Shown here piece after piece: positions 16,995 through 25,827 of a DNA stretch of 64,000 bases. The stretch spans positions 1-64,000 of the forward strand of contig NZ_FONA01000015.1 of the NCBI RefSeq assembly GCF_900112795.1, written 5' to 3'. Origin of the DNA: Thermophagus xiamenensis (lineage in GTDB: Bacteria > Bacteroidota > Bacteroidia > Bacteroidales > Marinilabiliaceae). Position numbers and translations under genes: made by a program. Numbering within the stretch: the first letter of the stretch is position 1; each line of letters starts with the position of its first letter. The notes beneath the pieces were generated by a model, which did not search any database, was not told the DNA's origin, and saw nothing but the letters and a program-made list of their open reading frames with translations.

Positions 16995-17786
16995 TTATTG
17001 ATTTTCGAAATATTGTAACAAAACAATAACGGTTGTAAGTGAAGAGAGGAAAATACTCATTATTGGCAGGTTGATGCGGAACGCTTTACTGCCGGATGGC
17101 TTCACATATATTACGTCATTGGGTTTAACGAAAAAGGCGGGAGAAGTGAGGAGTTCTTTTTTAGTTAAATCCACCTGATAAGTAACTTGGCCTTCGGGTA
17201 CGGACCGTATGACCATAACATTTCGTTTATCACCCAGGTCGGTAATATCTCCGGCTTTACCAATGGCCTGTAGGATGGTCATTTGGTCGTTATAGTGGCT
17301 GTACACCCCGGGTTGAGCCACTTCACCCAAAACGGTAACTTTGTAATTCAACAATCTGACAATAACAGTTGCATCTATAAGATATTGGTCGGCAAGTTGC
17401 TGAATTCTTTTTTCGGCATCAAACAGGGTGAGACCTTCCACCGAAACCGTTCCTAAAACGGGTAGTCTGATTTTTCCTTCTTTATCTACCGTAAAACCAT
17501 TAATGTATTGGTCGGCTTCTGAACTCATGGAAATACTGAACCCCGATGCAGGGACGTTGTTATAAAGAGCAGATATTTCAGGATTTCCGGTAAGGATGCG
17601 TACATAAAGCACATCATTGACGGCGATGTTGTAATCTTTATGAGGCTGTTGAAAAATCTGCGTTGAGTCTTTTTTTGCGGCCTTTCTCAGGTAAACCATT
17701 TTTCTTGGGCTTTGACATCCTGACATAAGCATCAATACGATGAGAAAGGATAGCCCTGATTTAATAAATGAAGATTTGAATATCAT
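16995..17786 (-). CDS. Outer-membrane polysaccharide export lipoprotein (Wza-like)
   Basis: A 263-residue polysaccharide export protein. The N-terminus is a lipoprotein signal ending MLMSGC (lipidated C at residue 24 from this start), which decides the start at 17786; an in-frame extension to 17819 would put a hydrophilic leader before the signal. A Poly_export domain follows (YNIAVNDVLYVRILTGNPE), then two SLBB-type segments (KIRLPVLGTVSVEGLTLFDA and VTVLGEVAQPGVYSHYN). The C-terminus ends in a hydrophobic helix (IMSIFLSSLTTVIVLLQYF), like the short Bacteroidota relatives of Wza. It is the first gene of the pair with wzc. The protein would form the outer channel through which the polymer leaves. 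Confidence 0.92.
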   Translation of the reverse strand: MIFKSSFIKSGLSFLIVLMLMSGCQSPRKMVYLRKAAKKDSTQIFQQPHKDYNIAVNDVLYVRILTGNPEISALYNNVPASGFSISMSSEADQYINGFTVDKEGKIRLPVLGTVSVEGLTLFDAEKRIQQLADQYLIDATVIVRLLNYKVTVLGEVAQPGVYSHYNDQMTILQAIGKAGDITDLGDKRNVMVIRSVPEGQVTYQVDLTKKELLTSPAFFVKPNDVIYVKPSGSKAFRINLPIMSIFLSSLTTVIVLLQYFENQ

Positions 17787-18233
17787 GGTATTGTTGAAAA
17801 TTTGACAGGTTAATAGCATCAGAGTTGCATAAAATAACGACCCCCGTTGAATGCAAATCTATGTAATTTAACATCGATTATCTACCTTTTGGTTTTGAGT
17901 GCGGTCCCATTTTTGATAAATGAATGTTTTTAGGCGGCAAACTTTTGGCTTGGGAATGTTTTTTCCTTAATTTAGATAACGGAAGGAAGAATTGGTTCGT
18001 TAAAAATTAGGTGGGAAATAATATAATTTGTTGTTTTACACAGTTCCCCCGAGAAAATAAATAGAGTAAAAAGAGACCAGTTCTGATAGCTTCAACATGA
18101 ATGGCAGCAATTATTTTGAAATTATTGCATGACCATTGCTCTTAATAATAGATTAAAGTTCCTTTGCGATGATAAAAAACCACAATTATTGGTTAAGGTT
18201 TGATACAAAAGGAAAAAGAAGTCAAAAAAATGT
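17787..18233. other. Divergent intergenic region
   Basis: It must hold the wza-wzc promoter and that of the YqgE gene. On the minus strand TAGATTTG (17854-17861) fits a -7 box for wza but lacks a -33 partner. No repeat, RNA gene or open frame of note was seen in the rest. Confidence 0.4.
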
Positions 18234-18833
18234 ATGACCATGAAGAATTTAGATTTCAATATTTTCCAGCCGACCCGAACCAATTTAGAACCGGCAGTTG
18301 GGCGCGTACTTATTGCCGAACCTTTTTTACCCGGGCCTTACTTTGGGCGTTCCATTGTGTTGCTTACCGAGCATAATGAACACGGAACGGTAGGGTTTGT
18401 GCTCAATAAACCCACCGAACTTTACCCGGATGAGATAGTGGATGATATATTGAGCTTTGAAGGTGAGTTGTTTGTGGGCGGCCCTGTTTCATCCAATACA
18501 TTAAGCTTTTTGCATACCTTGGGGGAGCAATTACCCGGCGCCACAAAGATTACTTCCACCGTTTATTGGGGCGGAGATTTTGAATGTCTAAAGAAAATGA
18601 TAAATCGAGGCGAGGCTTCCAGCCAATCGGTCAAGTTTTTTATGGGCTATTCGGGGTGGGCACCCGGTCAGCTGGATGATGAGATTGCTGAAAATAGTTG
18701 GGTGGTATCCACTTTGCGCGATGAGCTTATTATGACACGGGATGTTAAAAATATTTGGGAGACAGCCATGCATGAGCTGGGGGATATATATAAGACGTGG
18801 ACTAATTTTCCGCGAAATCCTTCATTTAATTAG
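18234..18833 (+). CDS. YqgE/AlgH family protein (DUF179)
   Basis: A 199-residue cytosolic protein of the YqgE/AlgH family. It has the family landmarks in order: GRVLIAEPFLPGPYFGRSIV near residues 23-42, HGTVGFVLNKPT, the glycine pair LFVGGPVSSNTLSFLH, and FFMGYSGWAPGQLDDEI at about 138-155. The biochemical function of the family is not settled; one member is linked to alginate regulation in Pseudomonas and others to redox or anti-sigma roles. It is a single-gene unit here. An ATG two codons in (18240) could also be the start. Confidence 0.9.
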   Translation: MTMKNLDFNIFQPTRTNLEPAVGRVLIAEPFLPGPYFGRSIVLLTEHNEHGTVGFVLNKPTELYPDEIVDDILSFEGELFVGGPVSSNTLSFLHTLGEQLPGATKITSTVYWGGDFECLKKMINRGEASSQSVKFFMGYSGWAPGQLDDEIAENSWVVSTLRDELIMTRDVKNIWETAMHELGDIYKTWTNFPRNPSFN

Positions 18834-18920
18834 TGAAAGAGAGTATGTAAAGCACTTTGGTTAAAAGCAAATTTGTGTAGTGTTGGGGATGAGGTGTATG
18901 TTTAGTGGCTAAAAAAGATT

Positions 18921-19790
18921 TTAGCTGGTAATTTTTGATATTTCTTCATTAAGCCATTGGGTAATAACCTTAGGTAACCGGTTATAATAACGTTTGTTTT
19001 CAAAAGCTACTACCCATTGTATTCCTTGAATAGCATTACTTAGAAATAATTCATCAGCATTTAGCAATTCTTCTTTTGTCGCCCCGGTGGTTTCTTTAGC
19101 AGGGATGTTGTTTAAGGCAGCAAATCTCAATACCTGTTTGCGCATGATACCGTCGACACACCCTGCAGCAACAGAGGGGGTATAGAGAACCTGGTCTTTT
19201 GTCCAAAAGAGATTGGAACTGATGGTTTCAATCCATTTTTTGTTTTGGTTCAGAATAAGGCAGTCGTCAAGGTGGTTTTCCTTTTTGTAAATTCCTGCGA
19301 GGATGTAGGGCGTAGCCGAGAGTGTTTTGAAAGGGGCTGTTAGGCTCCAGGCTTTAGGGAAGCCATCGAAAGTTCCAATTTTAAGTCCTCTATCGTTTAA
19401 AAGAAAACCTTTATTTGGGAGCGGGGTTGCTTCAATAAGCCATGCAGGGCGGTTATTTTCGGGGGTATACAATCCACCACTGCGACGAAACACCGAAATG
19501 CGAACTCTGGCATCGTAAAAAATGCGATTGCGGACAATTAGTCGTTCGATGTATGATTTAAACATATCCGGACCGGGTAAATCGGCTACGGATAATTTTA
19601 AGATAGCCATTCCTCGTATCAATCGGTCGTAGTGTTGGTCGAAAAACAAAGGAATGGTTTTATGGCACCGTATGGTTTCAAACAAACCATCGCCGTACCT
19701 GAAAGCCCTGTTTTCGTGCGTGAAGAGAGCTTTGCCACATTCATACTGATGCCCGTTAAGAATCAGGTGTTTCTTATTGGAAGGTGGCAT
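18921..19790 (-). CDS. Class IV aminotransferase, aminodeoxychorismate-lyase-like
   Basis: A 289-residue pyridoxal-phosphate enzyme of fold type IV. RAFRYGDGLFETIRC near residue 28 is the substrate-end motif, and the PLP lysine is expected in FKTLSATPYILAGIYKKEN (about residues 159-177). The later segment IETISSNLFWTKDQVLYTPSVAAGCVDGIMR is the cofactor phosphate region. The family includes branched-chain aminotransferase, D-amino-acid transaminase and 4-amino-4-deoxychorismate lyase (PabC); length and the lysine-region pattern look closest to the lyase, which would make 4-aminobenzoate for folate. No pabA or pabB is adjacent, so the specific reaction is uncertain. It starts 4 bases after the rhomboid gene and is probably co-transcribed with it. 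Confidence 0.8.
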   Translation of the reverse strand: MPPSNKKHLILNGHQYECGKALFTHENRAFRYGDGLFETIRCHKTIPLFFDQHYDRLIRGMAILKLSVADLPGPDMFKSYIERLIVRNRIFYDARVRISVFRRSGGLYTPENNRPAWLIEATPLPNKGFLLNDRGLKIGTFDGFPKAWSLTAPFKTLSATPYILAGIYKKENHLDDCLILNQNKKWIETISSNLFWTKDQVLYTPSVAAGCVDGIMRKQVLRFAALNNIPAKETTGATKEELLNADELFLSNAIQGIQWVVAFENKRYYNRLPKVITQWLNEEISKITS

Positions 19791-19794
19791 AGTG

Positions 19795-20424
19795 TCAGAA
19801 ATTAAAGCTTAATAATTGGTTAATAAAATGAATGGCAAGCTTGGGTTCATAGAGAATAGGGAAAATAAGACCATAAAGAGCACCGTAATAATGAGCATCA
19901 TGTCCGATGTTGTCAATGTTTTTCCCTGCCATGTACTTGGAATAGACCAGATACAGTATTCCAAAAATAATTCCCGGAACAGGAATGATTCCAAAAAATA
20001 GTATGGGGTTGTATGGTGCAAAGAGGATGGAAGCAAACACTACTGCCGATACAGCACCCGAAGCACCAACGGCATTGTAGTTTGGATTATCTTTTTCTTT
20101 TTTTAGAGTTACAAGGGTGGATACTACCAGGGCACTAACGAAAAGAATCAGGTAACGAATGGCAGAGCCGGTAATATAAGCCGCTTTGAAGTAATAAAGA
20201 ACTGCCTCACCAAACGAGTATAATACAAACATGTTGATTAATAGGTGCATCCAGTTGCCATGAACAAACCCATACGAAAGAATCCGGTAATATTCTTTGC
20301 GGTGAATAATTTGCCAGGCATTGAACTGTAGGCGATAGACGATTATGGGCCGGCCAAATCCTATGATGCTGACAACTGATATGGCAATTATAATAATCAG
20401 GTTAATGCTTAAGCTTAAGTTCAT
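19795..20424 (-). CDS. Rhomboid-family intramembrane serine protease
   Basis: A 209-residue polytopic membrane protein with about six hydrophobic segments. The active-site elements are present: HGNWMHLLINMF with H60 and N64, the GASG motif with the nucleophile S122, and HDAHYYGALYGLIF with catalytic H178. It therefore should be an active protease that cuts membrane-anchored substrates, rather than an inactive pseudoprotease. It lies upstream of the class IV aminotransferase with a 4-base gap; the two are not functionally related in any way that the sequence shows. Substrate unknown. Confidence 0.9.
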   Translation of the reverse strand: MNLSLSINLIIIIAISVVSIIGFGRPIIVYRLQFNAWQIIHRKEYYRILSYGFVHGNWMHLLINMFVLYSFGEAVLYYFKAAYITGSAIRYLILFVSALVVSTLVTLKKEKDNPNYNAVGASGAVSAVVFASILFAPYNPILFFGIIPVPGIIFGILYLVYSKYMAGKNIDNIGHDAHYYGALYGLIFPILYEPKLAIHFINQLLSFNF

Positions 20425-20611
20425 GTTATGTCCTTTTTTATTGTCGCTATTTTTTACTGGTGGTCATCGTATCAACTTTGCCGTTATTAGGGGATGATTA
20501 CTGTTATCGCATCTAAAATACAAACTGCTTAAAACGAGCCTTTAATCCTCATATTTAAAATCTAAATATCTTAAATCTAAAAATCTATATTTCTGATTGT
20601 CTTGTATTAAA

Positions 20612-21640
20612 TTAATGCATGATTTTAAAAATCATTTCCTGTAACAGTTCGCCATCAGAGGCAGAATTGTTGTTAACCCCTTTTGATCGCAAATCATATT
20701 CCCGTAAAAGAGAAATAACACGCCGAGTTTTTGCCCAGTTGAATCGCCGAGCGGCATTATGGTAGTCTTTAACAAAAAAGGGATTGACCTTCAGAACCGA
20801 TGCAAGGTTATGTTGGCTTTTGTCTTTTGTGACGTGAAAAGTCAGTAATTTCCGGAAAAATGCAAATAAGGTGGCGATTGTGAAGGTCAAAGGATATTTT
20901 TGCGGGTTTTTACCAAATATCCGGGCAATTTGGTAGGCCTTAACCACATTGCCGTTTATGATGGCTTTTTGGAGCTCAAAGTTGTTAAAGTCTTTGCTTA
21001 TGCCAATATATTTGTCGACATGTTCAGGGGTAATATTTTTAATTTGGGGGCCAATGGCAATTTTAAGTTTATCTAAGGCATTAACAATTTTGCTGAGATC
21101 GGTTCCCAGGTGGTCAACCAGAATTTGTGTGGCACTTGCCTCAATGGTTAACCCCATGCTTTTTAGATAGTCGTTAATCCAATCGCCTATCTGGCTGTCA
21201 TATAGTTTTTTAGTTTCAAGGGTGACGAAGTTTTCGTTTTTCTTCTGAGTTAATTCTTTGTAAAAAGCCTTCTTGTCTTTTGGTCGTTTATCGAAATTAT
21301 CGCGATAATTTATTACCAGAATTGTAGCAGGGGCAGGGGCCTTTAAATAAGACACTAAAGGCTCAAAATTTTTCAAATGCTGAGCTTCTTTAATGATTAC
21401 CACTTGCCGTGGGGCCATCATAGGATAGCGTCGGGCGGCATGAACAATATCCATGGGGTTGGTGTCACGGCCATATAAAATGGTTTGGTTAAAAGCTTTT
21501 TCTTCTTCTTTTAACGCATGTGTGGCAATGTAATCGGTTATGAAATCGGCAAACCAGGGCTCTTCGCCTGATAAAAAATAGACCTGGGCAAAGACCTTCT
21601 TTTTTAGGTTATCAACTATTTTTTTAAAGTTGTTGGACAT
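20612..21640 (-). CDS. holA: DNA polymerase III subunit delta
   Basis: A 342-residue clamp-loader delta subunit, which opens the beta sliding clamp during DNA replication. The N-terminal domain starts with KKVFAQVYFLSGEEPWFADFI, the family's 'FLxGEE' signature. Next comes ARRYPMMAPRQVVIIKEAQHL, the conserved segment that precedes the clamp-binding helix. The C-terminal helical collar has GNVVKAYQIARIFGKNPQ and LLREYDLRSKGVNNNSASDGELLQEM, as is usual for Bacteroidota HolA. No anomaly. It lies 40 bases after the AMP nucleosidase gene on the same strand. Confidence 0.93.
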   Translation of the reverse strand: MSNNFKKIVDNLKKKVFAQVYFLSGEEPWFADFITDYIATHALKEEEKAFNQTILYGRDTNPMDIVHAARRYPMMAPRQVVIIKEAQHLKNFEPLVSYLKAPAPATILVINYRDNFDKRPKDKKAFYKELTQKKNENFVTLETKKLYDSQIGDWINDYLKSMGLTIEASATQILVDHLGTDLSKIVNALDKLKIAIGPQIKNITPEHVDKYIGISKDFNNFELQKAIINGNVVKAYQIARIFGKNPQKYPLTFTIATLFAFFRKLLTFHVTKDKSQHNLASVLKVNPFFVKDYHNAARRFNWAKTRRVISLLREYDLRSKGVNNNSASDGELLQEMIFKIMH

Positions 21641-21680
21641 AATCGGTAATTCATTAAAGAGGCAAAGTTAGCACTAACGG

Positions 21681-22451
21681 TTAAAATTTAAGGTGTTTTA
21701 CCGATTTTCCGTTGTTAATGATTTCTTTAAGCGAGTCGATACCGATTTTAAGGTGCTCATGAACAAATTCCCGGGTCACGCGTTGGTCGCTTTTTTCGGT
21801 TTTAATACCGGTAGAAATCATGGGTTGGTCAGATACGAGCAAAAGTGCGCCGGAAGGAATTGAGTTGGCGAACCCGACGGTGAAGATGGTTGCCGATTCC
21901 ATGTCGATAGCCATGGCTCTTGTTTTGGCCAGATATTTTTTAAACCGGTCATCATATTCCCACACTCGTTTATTGGTAGTGAATACTGTGCCGGTATAAT
22001 AGTCTCTTCCGTAATCCCGGATAGTTGTGGAAACGGCTCTTTGAAGGCTAAAAGCGGGTAGGGCCGGCACTTCTGGTGGCAGATAATCATTGGAGGTACC
22101 ATCGCTACGAATGGCTGCAATAGGAAGGATTAAGTCGCCGAGGGTGTTTTTTTTCTTTAAACCACCGCATTTACCCAGAAATAATACGGCCTTGGGTTTT
22201 ATGGCACTGAGCAGGTCCATTATAGTTGCCGCATTGGGACTTCCCATTCCAAAATTGATAATGGTAATCCCATCGGCACTACAATTGGGCATGTTATGAT
22301 TTTCGCCAACGATGGGGACATTATTCCATTTAGAAAATAAATCAATATAATATTGGAAATTGGTTAGCAGAATGTACTGCGTGAAATCACTTAAAGGACG
22401 GCCGGTATAGCGCGGCAACCAGTTCTCTACGATTTCTTGTTTGGTTTTCAT
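21681..22451 (-). CDS. amn: AMP nucleosidase, short form
   Basis: A 256-residue member of the purine phosphorylase family that splits AMP into adenine and ribose 5-phosphate. The core motifs are NFGMGSPNAATIMDLL, VLFLGKCGGLKKKNTLGDLI with SDGTSNDYLPPEVPA, and AIDMESATIFTVGFAN, where the E of MES contacts the ribose. This is the short form common in Bacteroidota, without the N-terminal domain of the E. coli enzyme. I start at MKTKQEIVENW (22451); the longer open frame to 22532 would overlap the start of the divergent HsdR_N gene. It runs toward holA. Confidence 0.88.
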   Translation of the reverse strand: MKTKQEIVENWLPRYTGRPLSDFTQYILLTNFQYYIDLFSKWNNVPIVGENHNMPNCSADGITIINFGMGSPNAATIMDLLSAIKPKAVLFLGKCGGLKKKNTLGDLILPIAAIRSDGTSNDYLPPEVPALPAFSLQRAVSTTIRDYGRDYYTGTVFTTNKRVWEYDDRFKKYLAKTRAMAIDMESATIFTVGFANSIPSGALLLVSDQPMISTGIKTEKSDQRVTREFVHEHLKIGIDSLKEIINNGKSVKHLKF

Positions 22452-22522
22452 AAATGTTTTGTTTTTTACGAATATAATTGAATTTTTTATTGCACACGAA
22501 GTATTGTTCTTAATTTTACCAC

Positions 22523-22975
22523 ATGGAACCACTGAATTTACCCCATTATAATTTTCGATATAAGGAAATAGGCGGCAAAATGTTCATCTTTGATGAGGTA
22601 CGCCAAAAGTTTGTAAGTCTGACACCTGAGGAGTGGGTTCGCCAGCATTTTTTGCAATTTATGAAAAGGAACTTAAACTACCCTTCCAATCTAACGGGAG
22701 TAGAAAGAAAGGTAAATGTCAACGGCCTGACTCAACGATGCGACATTATTTTATACAACCGAAAGGGGCAGCCGGTTATGATTGTTGAATGTAAAGCCCC
22801 TTCGGTAAATATTGATGAAACTACGTTGGCCCAGGCTGCCAGGTATAATACGACCTTGGGTGTTCCATATTTAGTATTGACCAATGGTTTAAAGCATTAC
22901 TGCATTCGTATCGAGAATGATAAGGGGAGATATTCTCTTGAGCGTCAATTTCCTACATTTGATTCGTTGCAATAA
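22523..22975 (+). CDS. Stand-alone HsdR N-terminal (PD-D/ExK nuclease-like) domain protein
   Basis: A 150-residue protein made only of the type I restriction HsdR N-terminal domain. The putative nuclease core is visible: an acid in RCDIILYNRKG (about residue 74), then VMIVECKAP, which gives the D-(x)n-ExK pattern of PD-D/ExK enzymes, followed by QAARYNTTLGVPYLVLTNG, as in HsdR. There is no helicase domain and no hsdM or hsdS nearby, so it is not part of a restriction system. Similar solitary proteins are, as I recall, conserved in Bacteroidota next to holA, which suggests a housekeeping role in DNA repair or RNA/DNA processing. It is divergent from amn (71 bases between starts) and its stop is 3 bases from that of the convergent GNAT gene. 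Confidence 0.85.
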   Translation: MEPLNLPHYNFRYKEIGGKMFIFDEVRQKFVSLTPEEWVRQHFLQFMKRNLNYPSNLTGVERKVNVNGLTQRCDIILYNRKGQPVMIVECKAPSVNIDETTLAQAARYNTTLGVPYLVLTNGLKHYCIRIENDKGRYSLERQFPTFDSLQ

Positions 22976-22978
22976 GGT

Positions 22979-23506
22979 TTAGTTCCCTGCAATTTTTTGG
23001 TACATAAGTTCATCTTTGTAACCATCGGGTGTTTTGCGCCAATCTTTTTTTCGGCCGACGAATTTAAACCCCAAACTTTCGAATAGTTTTATGCTGGGCA
23101 GATTATCTTCGGAAATATCACAGAAAACCTGATGAAGGCCCAAATGAGAAAATGCATAGTCGGTAAAGAGCGCAATAGCTTCTTTGGCATATCCTTTCCC
23201 TCGTTCCGGTTTGTAAATCATAATACCAATACCTCCACGACTATGGTAGGGGTCGAAGTCGAAGAGGTCAATCATACCGATGGTTTTGTGTTTTTCTTTT
23301 CCGGGGATATCAATCATCAGTCGCAATTGCTTGGTTTGGTATATGTCAAGGGAAGTTTGGTTGATGTAAGTAATAATTTTATGTCGGCTAAAGGGGGTTA
23401 AGGTATTACTCACCGGCCAGAGGTCCATCTGGTTTTCCCAATGATAAAGTAAATCGGCATCAGATGGTTCAAGGGCCCGTAGGATGATTTTGTCGTTTTT
23501 TATCAT
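22979..23506 (-). CDS. GNAT-family N-acetyltransferase (RimJ/RimL type)
   Basis: A 175-residue acetyl-CoA-dependent transferase. ILRALEPSDADLLYHWEN is the typical start of the RimJ/RimL subgroup; the acetyl-CoA loop is IYKPERGKGYAKEAIALF (R/Q-x-x-G-x-G/A), and the end has FCDISEDNLPSIKLFESLGF. The start at MIKNDKIIL (23506) puts the domain at residue 1; an ATG seven codons earlier is possible. The acetylated target (a protein N-terminus, an amino sugar or a small molecule) cannot be told from the sequence. Confidence 0.85.
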   Translation of the reverse strand: MIKNDKIILRALEPSDADLLYHWENQMDLWPVSNTLTPFSRHKIITYINQTSLDIYQTKQLRLMIDIPGKEKHKTIGMIDLFDFDPYHSRGGIGIMIYKPERGKGYAKEAIALFTDYAFSHLGLHQVFCDISEDNLPSIKLFESLGFKFVGRKKDWRKTPDGYKDELMYQKIAGN

Positions 23507-23608
23507 ATCCTGCTTTTTAGCCGGCAAAAATAGTTGATGCCGGATATAAGAACAAAAGATTGGTTCGGGTAATTTTAGGTAAAAAGTAATTTGCTTTATG
23601 ACCGGATA

Positions 23609-25228
23609 TTAGTTGTTTATATTATTGTTGTCTTGTGTGTTGTCTAATTTCGGTTTAAGAGTAATTGCCGGAAGATAGATGGCTCTGTTTTTCGATTTAT
23701 AATCGTCTTTCATTCCCAGTTTAAAATTTTGTGAATAGGGTTGGTGACCTTCGCACTCGATAAGCAATTTATATTCTTGGAAAGAAGGGATTATGGTTAC
23801 AAGTTTACCGGTTGTAGGATTTACTTTGTATGCCCCGAGTCGTTCATTGGTTTTGCTGTTTATGATGTAAATGACAGCCTTTTCGGCAGGTTGATTTTGG
23901 CTGTTAAAGATGTGAGTTGAAACCACTGCCATTGAGCGTTCGTTGTCTTCAGGGAAATGAAGCAAAAAGAGGTCGGATTGACCGATAGTTCCTTCTTTTC
24001 TGGAAGAGAAGTAAACACGTTGCCCATTAGGAGTAGGGACGTAAAAAACATCATCAGACGGGGAGTTTATGGGATAACCGATATTTTCTGCTTTAGACCA
24101 TCCCTTTTCGGTTTTGGTGCTCTTAAAGATATCGTATCCACCCATAGAATTGTGACCGGTAGAGGAGAAATAAAGGGTTTTATTGTCAGGATGGATGAAG
24201 GGTCCCTCTTCATCCATTTCGGTATTGATATTTTCACCGGCATTGATAGGTTTACCCCATGTACCATCGGGCAGGCGATGAGAATAGTAAATATCTTTTC
24301 CACCAAATCCACCAGGTCGTTCGCTGGAAAAATAAATGGTATTACCATCCGGGGAGAAGGATGCATGCGTTTCATTATATCCAGAGTTTACCGGTTGGGG
24401 CAGAGGTTCTGGTTCTCCCCATCCGTCAAATGTTTTTCTGGAGATAAAGAGCGCACCGTTTAACCCGTCGTTTTGAAAAAAGATGAGCCCTTGTCCGTCA
24501 GGAGTTAAGCCTACAGTGGCCCGGTTAACATTTTTATAGCCTGGTATTTTCAGAACTTTTGGTTTGGTCCAACCATTATTACGCCAATGACTGACAAAAA
24601 TGTTCTCGAAATAAGCTCCTTCGTTGTCATCTTCATTTATAGGTCTGGTAGAAGTAAAATAAATAGTAGATTCATCGTACAAGGTAATTGGACTATGGTC
24701 TTCGTATTTGCTATTGAGCACTTCTCCCAGATGTTCAATCCTAATAGAAACGGGATGAGCCATAAGCTCTTTCATGTTAAGACAGTATTGAATTTCCTGT
24801 TCAATGTCTGCTTTTAATTGTTTATCAACAACAACTTGCTTAAGTTTTTCAAACTCTTTTAATGCTTTATCGGGGTTTTCATTGAGGCGATATGCTTGTC
24901 CAAGATAAAAATGGGCTTCAATCGCGGCAACGTTTTTCCCATTTTCTAAAGGATAATTAGGCATTGTTTTTTCCAGTACCGAAATAGCCTGGTCCATTTT
25001 TTCCTGGGCCATTAGAGCAAAACCTTTAAGCAGTAAAGCTTCCGGATGTTCTTTTTGAATAAGAGGAGTAAGCTTTTCTATGGCTTCGTCATATAATTCC
25101 AGATTTATAAGTTCGTTAGCCTCGCGAATTAATTTACGAGGTGACTGTGCATTAACCATGGGCAAAAACAATAGGAAACACCCTAAAAGTATTGTTGAAA
25201 CTACTGTTTTTTTTATTAGTATCATCAT
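23609..25228 (-). CDS. TPR and PD40 beta-propeller protein with CarbopepD_reg-like end (PorE-like without OmpA domain)
   Basis: A 539-residue exported protein with a signal peptide (residues 5-27, ending VNAQ). Residues 30-170 are TPR-like helices (LINLELYDEAIEKLTPLIQ and AHFYLGQAYRLNENPDKALK). A six-bladed WD40-like PD40 propeller follows, with repeated PDGNTIYFSSERPGGFGGKDIY, IHPDNKTLYFSSTGHNSMGGYDIF and NGQRVYFSSRKEG units. From about 430 comes a carboxypeptidase-regulatory-like beta domain. This is the order seen in PorE of the T9SS, except that the C-terminal OmpA-like peptidoglycan-binding domain is missing: the protein ends after ITLKPKLDN. It may be a PorE paralogue. It is a single gene with a long AT-rich upstream region. 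Confidence 0.8.
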   Translation of the reverse strand: MMILIKKTVVSTILLGCFLLFLPMVNAQSPRKLIREANELINLELYDEAIEKLTPLIQKEHPEALLLKGFALMAQEKMDQAISVLEKTMPNYPLENGKNVAAIEAHFYLGQAYRLNENPDKALKEFEKLKQVVVDKQLKADIEQEIQYCLNMKELMAHPVSIRIEHLGEVLNSKYEDHSPITLYDESTIYFTSTRPINEDDNEGAYFENIFVSHWRNNGWTKPKVLKIPGYKNVNRATVGLTPDGQGLIFFQNDGLNGALFISRKTFDGWGEPEPLPQPVNSGYNETHASFSPDGNTIYFSSERPGGFGGKDIYYSHRLPDGTWGKPINAGENINTEMDEEGPFIHPDNKTLYFSSTGHNSMGGYDIFKSTKTEKGWSKAENIGYPINSPSDDVFYVPTPNGQRVYFSSRKEGTIGQSDLFLLHFPEDNERSMAVVSTHIFNSQNQPAEKAVIYIINSKTNERLGAYKVNPTTGKLVTIIPSFQEYKLLIECEGHQPYSQNFKLGMKDDYKSKNRAIYLPAITLKPKLDNTQDNNNINN

Positions 25229-25827
25229 AGAAAATTTTATCTAATTAATAGATTAAAGCTTTGTTATGATTGGCGAATAAACCAATATAATCCTTTAGGG
25301 AAATGACTTGCCTTCCGGCAATTAACAAATTAATTATATGCCTGTCCGTTTTAACTTTTTAAGCATGTTTTTGCGATTGATAAAGCCGCTATGTTTGGCT
25401 TTTCACGGTTATAGTACACGTATAACACAAAAAGTATGTGTTTTTGGATGTACCAATTGTAAAGGGTTTAGTTAAGATGTAACAGTAAAAAACTAAAATA
25501 TACCACCTTAATAATGTAACTGGTTGTAGGATACAAAGTACAAAAAAATAGTTGGAGGGTTGTATGAAAGTAGTACGGAGTTTTTTTAACGGCTGTTTTT
25601 TTGTGATGAATAGAGGTTTTTCCTTGATTTCTGAATCAAATTGGCTGTATTCAATCGTGGGGAAAAGAATAGTATAAGATTATAAAGATATATTTATGGA
25701 GTGAATAAGAGGAGCAAAATGAGTTAACTATCTCAAGGATAATTTCAATTCTATATTTCAGTAATAACCTATTATTAAATTTCAGAGATTTGAGAATCAG
25801 AAGAATCAATTAAAGAATAAAGCGTAA
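25229..25827. other. Long AT-rich intergenic region
   Basis: About 600 bases between the start of the PD40 gene and the stop of the HAD gene, both on the minus strand. It should hold the PD40 promoter. I see no terminator hairpin, no copy of the dispersed repeat and no tRNA. One 45-codon plus-strand frame at 25338-25475 ends in a CVFGCTNCKG motif but has no other support. Confidence 0.4.

Noticed and set aside
25338-25475. A 45-codon plus-strand frame ending in CVFGCTNCKG
   Set aside because: It has no ribosome-binding site or promoter match, and no recognised family; the cysteines may be chance in AT-rich DNA. It would be worth a conservation check.
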